Source of the DNA: Sphingomonadaceae bacterium
Lineage (GTDB): Bacteria; Pseudomonadota; Alphaproteobacteria; Sphingomonadales; Sphingomonadaceae
Direction of reading: 5' to 3'
NCBI GenBank assembly: GCA_016742125.1
Contig: JACVCM010000138.1
Coordinates: 1-5,436 of the forward strand
DNA length: 5,436 bases
A program made the translations under genes and the position numbers. Below the pieces are notes generated by a model. The model worked only from the letters and a program-made list of their open reading frames with translations. It searched no databases and was not told the DNA's origin. Shown in pieces: positions 1 to 5,436 of this stretch. Numbering within the stretch: the stretch's first letter is position 1; each line of letters opens with the position of its first letter.

Positions 1-1095
1 CTGGGGCTCGATGGGCGCGCCGGTCGGCATGGGGGACAGATTGTTCCAGGGTTCAAACTGGGGGGCGACGATCTGGTCGCCCTAGTCGGTGAAGATGTTG
101 GCCAACGGCTGTATCGGCTCGCGATATCGGCAAGGGACCGCGTCCATGCAAGGATAGTCCGGCACAGGATCGATTGCGACCTGCGCGCCGGGCATGTCCA
201 TCTCGCGGCAAAGAAGGAGGATTTTGAACATTTCCGGCATGAGGTAGCGTTCAACAACCGGATGCTGGGTGCGAACAAAGCAGTGCTGTTGTCGCACTCA
301 GAGGTTGGACAATATGTCAATGTGGAGGGCTATCACGGCGCGGTTTTTGTTCCTGAAGGTGGCCACCTCCACCCGCTCAAATATGCGCGCGGGCTTGCGC
401 GTGCCGCAGAAACTGCGGGAGCCACATTGTTTGAAGCCAGTCGTGCCCTGTCGGTAACCGATGGTGCGCAAGCGGTTGTACGCACCGCACGGGGGTCGGT
501 AACCGCGCGGACGGTCTTTCTGGCGTGCGATGCAGAGATGGCGGATCTTTCGCCGGCAGCGGGACGCTACACAATGCCGGTGCTGAACTACATCATCGCG
601 ACTGAGCCGCTTGGAGAACAGCGCGCGACAGAGCTTATTCCTTCGAACGCAGCAGTTTCCGACAGCAGGTTCGTGCTGAATTATTTCCGCCTATCGGCCG
701 ATAACAGACTTCTTTTTGCGGGTGGCGAGAAATACTCGCCCAAGCCGCCTCGGGACATCGCCGCATTTGTACGACCCTATATGTTGAAGCTGTTCCCCCA
801 ACTTGCCGACGCACGCATCGACTACGCCTGGGGCGGCGCGGTCGGGATAACCGTCAACCGCCTGCCGCATATCGGACGTAGCGGCAATATCCTGTTCGCC
901 CATGGTTATTCGGGACAAGGGGTATTGCTGACCACATTGGTCGGCGAACTGGTCGCGGAGCTATTGAAGGGTGAAAGCCGTAATTTCGACATGTTCGACA
1001 CGATACCGCACCGCGCGTTTCCAGGCGGCAAGCTGCTGCGTTCGCCTACCTATGTTGCGGGAATGCTGTATTCGGCAATGATGGACAGGCTATGA
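1..1095 (+). CDS. FAD-dependent amine oxidase, DAO/PuuB family (gamma-glutamylputrescine oxidase-like), 5'-partial
   Basis: The reading frame is open from base 1 with no stop, so the gene enters from the left; the first internal ATG (262) is mid-protein, not the start. 364 residues are visible, and comparison with the usual 425-440 suggests that about 60-75 N-terminal residues, including the Rossmann GxGxxG, are missing. Seen: GRHGGQ at visible residues 8-13, matching the family's GRNGGQ FAD-contact motif; GGHLHPLKYARGLA at about 120-133; YFRLSADNRLLFAGGE at about 228-243; YAWGG at 275-279; and the C-terminal FAD motif HGYSGQG at 301-307. Family members oxidatively deaminate amines, often gamma-glutamylated ones, to aldehyde, ammonia and H2O2 in the cytoplasm. 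The downstream aminotransferase and PuuA-like ligase support a role in gamma-glutamyl-amine catabolism. The stop overlaps the next start by 4 bp. The family call is firm; the substrate is inferred. Other DAO amine or amino-acid oxidases remain possible. Confidence 0.9.
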   Translation: MGLDGRAGRHGGQIVPGFKLGGDDLVALVGEDVGQRLYRLAISARDRVHARIVRHRIDCDLRAGHVHLAAKKEDFEHFRHEVAFNNRMLGANKAVLLSHSEVGQYVNVEGYHGAVFVPEGGHLHPLKYARGLARAAETAGATLFEASRALSVTDGAQAVVRTARGSVTARTVFLACDAEMADLSPAAGRYTMPVLNYIIATEPLGEQRATELIPSNAAVSDSRFVLNYFRLSADNRLLFAGGEKYSPKPPRDIAAFVRPYMLKLFPQLADARIDYAWGGAVGITVNRLPHIGRSGNILFAHGYSGQGVLLTTLVGELVAELLKGESRNFDMFDTIPHRAFPGGKLLRSPTYVAGMLYSAMMDRL

Positions 1096-2444
1096 TCCGG
1101 CGCGAAACGATCAAGGAAGTCCATGCCCGGGAAACGGCGCGCTTCATTGCCGCAAATCCGCAGTCGCAAGCACATGGCGAACGATCGCATAGCTGGTTCC
1201 AGGGCGTTCCGTTCCACTGGATGCTCGACTGGCCAAGTCCTTTTCCCGTGGTCGCCGCCAGCGCTCAGGGCGCAACGCTCACCAGCATCGATGGACAGAT
1301 ATTCGAAGATTTCTGCCTCGGCGATACTGCCAGCATGTTCGGTCATTCGCCGCCTCCGCTGGCTGCGGCCTTGGAAGAGCAAGCCAGACAGGGACTGAGC
1401 TACATGCTTCCGACTGCCAAGGGCGCGGAACTGGGCGATATGCTTACCGGCATGTTCGGCCTTCCGCACTGGCAGGTGACGACCACCGCAAGCGAAGCCA
1501 ATCGTGCAGTCATACGGTGGTGCCGCGGCTTGACCGGGCGCAGCAAGGTACTGATCTTCAATGGCTGCTATCACGGTGCCGTCGATGACGTCTTTGTCGA
1601 TTTGCGCGATGGGATCGCAGTCAACCGACCCAGCCTGATCGGGCAGGTGCAGGATTTGCTGCCGACAACAGTCGCGATCGAATTTAACGATGTAGTTGCG
1701 TTGGGGGCCGCGCTACGCGGGCGCGACATTGCGTGCGTGTTGGCCGAGCCTGTCATGACCAATATCGGCATGGTCCGCGACGCACCGGGATATTTGGAGA
1801 CGCTGCGACGGCTGTGTAGCGAAACCGGAACCTTGCTGGTGTTCGATGAAACGCATACCATCTCGTCCGGCTATGGAGGGCACAGCAATACGCATGGGCC
1901 CATGCCGGATATCATGGTCATCGGCAAATCCATCGGTGGCGGCGTTCCATGCGCCGTTTACGGCTTTACCTCGAAAATTGCCGAGAGGATGGAAGCTCTT
2001 AACCGTTCGCGCCCCCCCGGACATAGCGGCATCGGAACGACATTGTCGGCAAACGCTCTCGCCATCAGCGCGATGCATGCGATGTTGGGACAGGTCATCA
2101 CGCGCGACGCCTATGCGCATATGCTGGCAATGGCAGAACGTCTGGTTGCCGGGCTCCGACAGATCATCGACCGGCACACCCTCGACTGGCATGTTACCAA
2201 TGTCGGTGCGCGCGTCGAGTTCGTTTGCTCCGCCAAACAGCCGGGCAACGGCAGCGAGGCGCGGGCGGCGATGGATCACGAGCTGGAAGGTACCGTCCAT
2301 CTCTACCTCAGCAATCGAGGCATTTTGCTCGCGCCTTTTCACAATATGATGCTGCTGAGCCCAGCGACGCAGCCCAGGCAGGTTGATCGGCTCTTGCAAG
2401 CGTTCGATTCCTGTGTAGGCGAGCTTCTGGAGGCAAAAGCATGA
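1092..2444 (+). CDS. PLP-dependent class-III aminotransferase (glutamate-1-semialdehyde aminomutase-like branch)
   Basis: A complete 450-residue fold-type I PLP enzyme. Visible motifs: TASEAN at 132-137 (cofactor phosphate region), FNGCYHG at 156-162 with Y160 and H161 for ring stacking, E219-P220 followed by TNIG, the DE pair D252-E253 in VFDETHT (Asp to the pyridine nitrogen), the Schiff-base lysine K279 in VIGKSIGGGVP, and GTTLSAN at 315-321. All catalytic positions appear intact. The family moves amino groups between amines or amino acids and keto acids or aldehydes; this branch also includes aminomutases. Sitting between an amine oxidase and a PuuA-like ligase, it probably acts on an amine, an omega-amino acid or an aldehyde from the same pathway, but the substrate is not readable. 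It is unlikely to be the haem-pathway HemL, given the operon and the divergent active-site loops. The start ATG overlaps the previous stop (ATGA), with a weak GGACAGG just upstream. A run of seven C at 2012-2018 lies inside the gene without breaking the frame. Confidence 0.9.
   Translation: MIRRETIKEVHARETARFIAANPQSQAHGERSHSWFQGVPFHWMLDWPSPFPVVAASAQGATLTSIDGQIFEDFCLGDTASMFGHSPPPLAAALEEQARQGLSYMLPTAKGAELGDMLTGMFGLPHWQVTTTASEANRAVIRWCRGLTGRSKVLIFNGCYHGAVDDVFVDLRDGIAVNRPSLIGQVQDLLPTTVAIEFNDVVALGAALRGRDIACVLAEPVMTNIGMVRDAPGYLETLRRLCSETGTLLVFDETHTISSGYGGHSNTHGPMPDIMVIGKSIGGGVPCAVYGFTSKIAERMEALNRSRPPGHSGIGTTLSANALAISAMHAMLGQVITRDAYAHMLAMAERLVAGLRQIIDRHTLDWHVTNVGARVEFVCSAKQPGNGSEARAAMDHELEGTVHLYLSNRGILLAPFHNMMLLSPATQPRQVDRLLQAFDSCVGELLEAKA
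2429..2433 (+). promoter_or_regulatory. Strong Shine-Dalgarno for the GS-family gene
   Basis: GGAGG lies 7 nt before the ATG at 2441, inside the last codons of the aminotransferase gene. It fixes the start of the GS-family gene and suggests strong initiation in its own right, on top of coupling through the ATGA overlap. Confidence 0.75.
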
Positions 2445-3841
2445 CCAGACGGGCAAAATCATCGGCGATAATCGCGCAGCGCAGTGAGGCCGAAGCCTTT
2501 TTCGCCGCCAATCCCGACATCGATTCCGTTGAGATGATCTACACCGACATGGGCGGCGTGCCGCGCGGCAAGCGGCTGCGGCGGCATGAGGTTATGTCGG
2601 TTTACGAAATCGGGCGCTTCTTCCCCGGATCAATCGCCGTGGTCGACATAACCGGTCAGGATACTGTGGAAACTGGCCTTGTCTGGGAAGATGGCGATGC
2701 AGATCGCTCCATGAAGCCGATCCCCGGTACGTTGGTCAAAACGCCTTGGGCCGGAGATAACGCCGCGCAGTTCATGGTCGATTTCTACGAACTGGATGGG
2801 GCGCCGCACGATCTCGACCCGCGCCATGTGCTTGGGCTTGTTGTCGACCGTTTTGTCGAGATGGGCCTGACGCCCGCGTTGGCGGTCGAACTGGAATTTT
2901 ACCTTGTCGATCCGCGCCGCGCGCGGAACGGAACGATACGCCCCGCAAGACCGGAGTATAGCGGGAGCACGCCGCAAATGGTCGAGGTTTACGGTCTGCG
3001 CGAGCTTGACGACTTCCGCCCCTTTTTCGACGAGCTTTATGAGGCCTGCGATATACAAGGGCTGCCGCTCGAGTCCGCAATATCGGAATTCGCGCCCGGC
3101 CAGTGCGAACTGACGCTGCGTTACAAACCCGATGTTCTGCGTGCGTGCGACGATGCCATCATGTACAAGCGTGTGGTGAAGGCCGTGGCGCAGGCACATG
3201 GACTGGAAGCAACCTTCATGGCAAAGCCCTTTGCCGAACAGGCCGGGTCGGGCATGCACATCCATGTGTCGATGAACGACGCGGATGGTAAGAACCTGTT
3301 TGCCAGCGACGATCCGGAGGGCACCCTGATGCTGCGGCACGCCATCGGCGGGATGATTTCGACCGTGGGCGATTGTTTTGCGTTGTTTGCACCGCACGCC
3401 AACAGTTACCGCCGGTTCAAAGCAAACAGCTATGCGCCTGTCGCGCCGACATGGGGTGTCAACAACCGCACGGTGTCTTTTCGCATTCCGGCAGGCCCGC
3501 CCGCAAGCCGCCATGTCGAACATCGGGCCTGTGGGGCTGACGCCAATCCCTATCTGGCGGTGGCAGGCGTGCTGGCGGGGATGCACCACGGGATTACCAA
3601 TCAGGTCGATCCCGGCCCGGCCGTGGTCGGTAACGGCTATGATCGCGATAATTCAGGCGATGACAAGCCGCCGTCCAACTGGTTCGCAGCGGTCGACCGT
3701 TTTCACGGTTCTGAACTGATGCGTGAGTATCTCGGGTCGCGTTTTGTCGACATGTATACGATCGTCAAACGCGTCGAGCAGGACCGTTATTTCGGTCAGG
3801 TTCCGTCAATCGATTACGACTGGTATCTGAGAAACGCCTAG
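2441..3841 (+). CDS. Glutamine synthetase family protein, PuuA-like gamma-glutamyl-amine ligase
   Basis: A complete 466-residue protein, close to the length of PuuA. The N-terminal beta-grasp domain covers about residues 18-110, including YTDMGGVPRGK. The catalytic domain follows: metal-binding glutamates E150 and E152 in VELEFYL, ESAISEFAPGQCELTL at 211-226 with E216 and E223, KPF at 262-264, GSGMHIHVS at 269-277 (H273 and H275), NSYRRF at 321-326, NNRTVSFRIP at 341-350 with R343, and RHVEHRACGADANPYLA at 357-373. Such enzymes use ATP to join glutamate to an amine. The C-terminal region lacks the NLYDLPPE adenylylation-type segment of assimilatory GlnA, and the operon partners are catabolic, so amine degradation is more likely than ammonia assimilation. 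Putrescine is the leading guess; ethanolamine, isopropylamine or anilines, used by related GS-like ligases, cannot be excluded. The ATG overlaps the previous stop and has a good GGAGG. The stop shares CTAG with the convergent PilZ gene. Confidence 0.92.
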   Translation: MTRRAKSSAIIAQRSEAEAFFAANPDIDSVEMIYTDMGGVPRGKRLRRHEVMSVYEIGRFFPGSIAVVDITGQDTVETGLVWEDGDADRSMKPIPGTLVKTPWAGDNAAQFMVDFYELDGAPHDLDPRHVLGLVVDRFVEMGLTPALAVELEFYLVDPRRARNGTIRPARPEYSGSTPQMVEVYGLRELDDFRPFFDELYEACDIQGLPLESAISEFAPGQCELTLRYKPDVLRACDDAIMYKRVVKAVAQAHGLEATFMAKPFAEQAGSGMHIHVSMNDADGKNLFASDDPEGTLMLRHAIGGMISTVGDCFALFAPHANSYRRFKANSYAPVAPTWGVNNRTVSFRIPAGPPASRHVEHRACGADANPYLAVAGVLAGMHHGITNQVDPGPAVVGNGYDRDNSGDDKPPSNWFAAVDRFHGSELMREYLGSRFVDMYTIVKRVEQDRYFGQVPSIDYDWYLRNA

Positions 3842-4188
3842 CTCGCCTGAGCCGGGAAGCGGGCCAGGATATTCTCCATCACGGCAACGTTCAGAAGCGT
3901 GTCGAACTCGCAACCAACCATGGTACCGTCATTCCAGACGATTTTTGCCTGAAGCGCATTGAGGCCGGGCAGGGTGAGCCAAACGCGCGTCCCTGCGCCC
4001 ATGCCGGTCAGCGCTTCGCAGGCAACGCCCGACAGCGAGAGATCCTTGACGACCACGGCAAAGCCTGGCGATCCTGATGGACGCATCTGGGCCGGTATCT
4101 TGAGCCTGACCCGCGGCGCGCTGCGGTCTTCCTGTGCCGCGTCCTCATAACGCAAATAACGTTGACCCGCTGCTTCAGAGATAGTCAT
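3838..4188 (-). CDS. PilZ domain protein, probable c-di-GMP receptor
   Basis: A small cytoplasmic protein of 116 residues from the preferred start, made almost entirely of one PilZ domain. Both ligand motifs are present: RxxxR as RSAPR at residues 22-26, and DxSxxG as DLSLSG at 49-54. The later beta-barrel signature follows, with VWLTLPG, then IVWNDGTMVGCEF. PilZ proteins bind cyclic di-GMP and pass the signal to motility, surface or polysaccharide machinery by protein contact; no partner is indicated here. No signal peptide or membrane segment is seen. Start choice: ATG 4188 has GGGAG 8 nt upstream; ATG 4203 is also possible (five residues longer, GGCGGA 9 nt upstream). The frame stays open to ATG 4356, but that added stretch has no PilZ-like content and looks non-coding. 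The gene is convergent with the GS gene, sharing the stop palindrome, and divergent from dnaX. Confidence 0.88.
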   Translation of the reverse strand: MTISEAAGQRYLRYEDAAQEDRSAPRVRLKIPAQMRPSGSPGFAVVVKDLSLSGVACEALTGMGAGTRVWLTLPGLNALQAKIVWNDGTMVGCEFDTLLNVAVMENILARFPAQAS

Positions 4189-4196
4189 CTCCGAGT

Positions 4197-4201
4197 CTCC
4201 C
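4197..4201 (-). promoter_or_regulatory. Shine-Dalgarno favouring the 4188 start of the PilZ gene
   Basis: On the minus strand GGGAG ends 8 nt before ATG 4188. A second GGAG (4189-4192) touches that ATG and is too close to work. This is the main reason for choosing 4188 over 4203, though the margin is small. Confidence 0.5.
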
Positions 4202-4360
4202 ATAGTGAATAATCCGCCATAACCGATCAGGGTGAACGAGCTATTTGAAAGCAGGGTTAAGGCGGGGTTTACCATCATTGCGGTTGTCCCACTTGCATTT
4301 GCCTGCCTTCGCCGCCATATGCGCGGCGGGAGTCGGATGGACGTGGCACTCGCCAACCTG

Positions 4361-4373
4361 GTCAGATCCTGAC
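4361..4373. repeat. Short perfect inverted repeat upstream of dnaX
   Basis: GTCAG, a 3-nt centre ATC, then CTGAC: a perfect 5-bp dyad about 100 bp before the dnaX start. No T-run follows, so it is not an intrinsic terminator. It could be a small operator half-site pair or chance; its function is unknown. Confidence 0.3.
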
Positions 4374-4471
4374 GGAAGCAGCCACAACGAATTCGCTGCG
4401 GGTCATTCGGCTCCTATTTTCAAACATCTTGCTGGACTAAGGCTTCGACTTTCGTAAGGCAGCGGCCTAAC

Positions 4472-5436
4472 ATGATGTCGATGCCTGATTCCACCGATCC
4501 AGATTTGGCCGCACGCGACCCTGATATGCCCGAGGATGCGCTCGGTCTGGGTCTGGATACGCCGCAGCAGCCCAAGCAATCGGTAGGCGGGGCCTATCGC
4601 GTGCTTGCGCGAAAGTACCGGCCGCAGACCTTTGCCCAGCTTATCGGCCAGGATGCGATGGTCCAGACACTTGGTAACGCCATCAAGCGCGACCGGTTGG
4701 CGCACGCATTCCTGATGACCGGCGTGCGCGGGGTAGGCAAGACCTCCACCGCGCGGTTGATTGCCAAGGCGCTGAATTGCGTTGGACCGGACGGGCAGGG
4801 CGGGCCGACTATCGACCCCTGCGGAGTCTGTGAGCCATGCGTGGCGATTGCCGAAGGGCGCCACATAGACGTTATCGAGATGGACGCCGCGAGCCATACC
4901 GGCGTCGATGACGTGCGCGAGATTATCGAAGCCGTGCGCTATGCTGCCGTATCGGCCCGCTACAAGATTTACATCATCGACGAAGTCCACATGCTGTCGA
5001 AGAACGCCTTCAACGCGTTGCTAAAAACGCTCGAAGAGCCGCCGGGGCATGTGAAATTCCTGTTCGCCACCACTGAGGTGAACAAGGTGCCGATTACCGT
5101 GCTGTCGCGATGCCAGCGCTTCGATTTGAAACGTATTCCAACCGAATTGCTCGCCAGCCACTTTGCTGAAATTTCCGCGAAGGAGGCGGTGGCGTCTGAA
5201 CCCGAAGCGCTGACTCTGGTCGCGCAGGCAGCAGAGGGTTCGGTACGTGACGGTCTTTCAATTCTCGATCAGGCGATCGCCCATGCCGACATGGAAGGTG
5301 ACGGCAAGGTTACAGCAGCGCAGGTGCGCGACATGCTGGGGCTGTCCGACCGTGGCGCGATCCGGCGTTTGTTTGCGCTGATTTTGGCGGGCGATGCGCA
5401 GGCGATGCTGGCCGAGGCCAAGAACCAGTATAATCT
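4472..5436 (+). CDS. dnaX: DNA polymerase III subunit gamma/tau (clamp loader ATPase), 3'-partial
   Basis: The frame runs open to the window end; 321 residues are visible, covering the AAA+ motor. A variable acidic leader (about 1-40) precedes YRVLARKYRPQTF at 42-54. Then come Walker A GVRGVGKTS at 84-92 (K90, T91), a zinc module C103, C117, C120, C123, Walker B IYIIDEVHML at 166-175, sensor 1 FLFATTE at 196-202, the SRC arginine-finger motif at 212-214 (R213), and sensor 2 GSVRDGLSILDQA at 256-268 (R259). The protein forms the ATPase ring with delta and delta' that loads the beta clamp; the missing C-terminus would hold the tau segments that contact the polymerase and helicase. ATGs at 4472, 4475 and 4481 are all in frame; 4472 is chosen as the first, with AAGG at 4456-4459 as a distant, weak ribosome site. 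The spacing C-x13-C-x2-C-x2-C is longer than the x8 of E. coli. The identification is certain; the exact start is not. Confidence 0.97.
   Translation, partial: MMSMPDSTDPDLAARDPDMPEDALGLGLDTPQQPKQSVGGAYRVLARKYRPQTFAQLIGQDAMVQTLGNAIKRDRLAHAFLMTGVRGVGKTSTARLIAKALNCVGPDGQGGPTIDPCGVCEPCVAIAEGRHIDVIEMDAASHTGVDDVREIIEAVRYAAVSARYKIYIIDEVHMLSKNAFNALLKTLEEPPGHVKFLFATTEVNKVPITVLSRCQRFDLKRIPTELLASHFAEISAKEAVASEPEALTLVAQAAEGSVRDGLSILDQAIAHADMEGDGKVTAAQVRDMLGLSDRGAIRRLFALILAGDAQAMLAEAKNQYN

Larger units (their letters stand above)
4189..4471. other. Divergent intergenic region between the PilZ gene and dnaX
   Basis: About 280 bp that must carry the promoters of both flanking genes. I see no convincing coding potential: the short open frames on either strand lack recognisable domains. 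It holds two small dyads: CGCCGC-N7-GCGGCG at 4310-4328, and GTCAG-ATC-CTGAC at 4361-4373. The best sigma70-like match toward dnaX is TTCGCT (4392-4397), a 17-nt spacer and TATTTT (4415-4420), which is weak. Toward the PilZ gene nothing stands out. Confidence 0.6.

Noticed and set aside
1..261. Apparent absence of a start for the oxidase, suggesting a truncated gene or pseudogene
   Set aside because: The same frame is open from base 1 and encodes the expected GRHGGQ and following family sequence, so the gene is cut by the window edge, not broken.
2012..2018. Run of seven C in the aminotransferase gene as a phase-variation tract or sequencing error
   Set aside because: The frame and conserved motifs continue correctly on both sides (K279 before, GTTLSAN just after), and the tract simply encodes part of an Arg-Pro-Pro-Gly stretch.
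1713..2462. Open frame of 249 codons on the minus strand opposite the aminotransferase gene
   Set aside because: No domain resemblance. The sense frame holds the catalytic Lys and Asp motifs in order, so this is a shadow.
2630..3589. Long open frame (319 codons) on the minus strand opposite the GS-family gene
   Set aside because: It is an antisense shadow of a strongly conserved coding region in GC-rich DNA. The translation has no recognisable domain, and the + strand frame carries all the GS motifs.
3847..3858. GCTC-GCCT-GAGC mini-hairpin just past the GS stop as a terminator
   Set aside because: The stem is only 4 bp, there is no T-run, and it lies inside the PilZ coding sequence.
4245..4457. 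Open frame of 70 codons on the + strand before dnaX
   Set aside because: No convincing ribosome site and no recognisable domain; it overlaps the minus-strand open frame and sits in the promoter region.
5021..5029. CTAAAAACG run in dnaX as a possible gamma/tau programmed frameshift site
   Set aside because: It lies in the conserved LLKTLEEPP motif of the AAA+ core. The known E. coli slippage site is much later, near the end of the gamma part, which is outside this window.

Overview
The window reads as a GC-rich alphaproteobacterial chromosome, most likely Sphingomonadales (Erythrobacter, Novosphingobium or Sphingopyxis type). The best evidence is DnaX. It has an acidic, proline-containing N-terminal extension, a long loop between the first and second zinc-binding cysteines, and a core sequence that I recall as typical of sphingomonads. 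The placement is from memory of protein families, not from a search. I see no tRNA, rRNA, CRISPR array, insertion sequence or att site.

Left part (1-3841, + strand): three tightly packed genes that look like one operon. They are an FAD-dependent amine oxidase of the DAO/PuuB type (its N-terminus lies before the window), a PLP-dependent class-III aminotransferase of the glutamate-1-semialdehyde aminomutase-like branch, and a glutamine-synthetase-family enzyme of the PuuA type. Both junctions are 4-bp ATGA overlaps, which suggests translational coupling. Together they fit a gamma-glutamylation route for amine (polyamine) catabolism: the GS-like ligase attaches glutamate to an amine, the oxidase deaminates the product to an aldehyde, and the aminotransferase handles an amino or aldehyde intermediate. 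The exact substrate cannot be read from the sequence. The aldehyde dehydrogenase and gamma-glutamyl hydrolase of the classical Puu pathway are not in this window.

Middle (3838-4188, - strand): a small, single-domain PilZ protein with both c-di-GMP-binding motifs intact. It converges on the GS gene so tightly that the two stop codons share the palindrome CTAG.

Right part: a non-coding gap of about 280 bp (4189-4471) between divergent genes, holding a few small dyad symmetries and only weak promoter-like matches, then the start of dnaX (4472 to beyond the window end), encoding the clamp-loader subunit gamma/tau of DNA polymerase III.

The window is mostly ordinary metabolic and housekeeping DNA. 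I found no strong sign of a wholly new system. The points most worth a second look are the composition of the amine operon and the shared stop palindrome.
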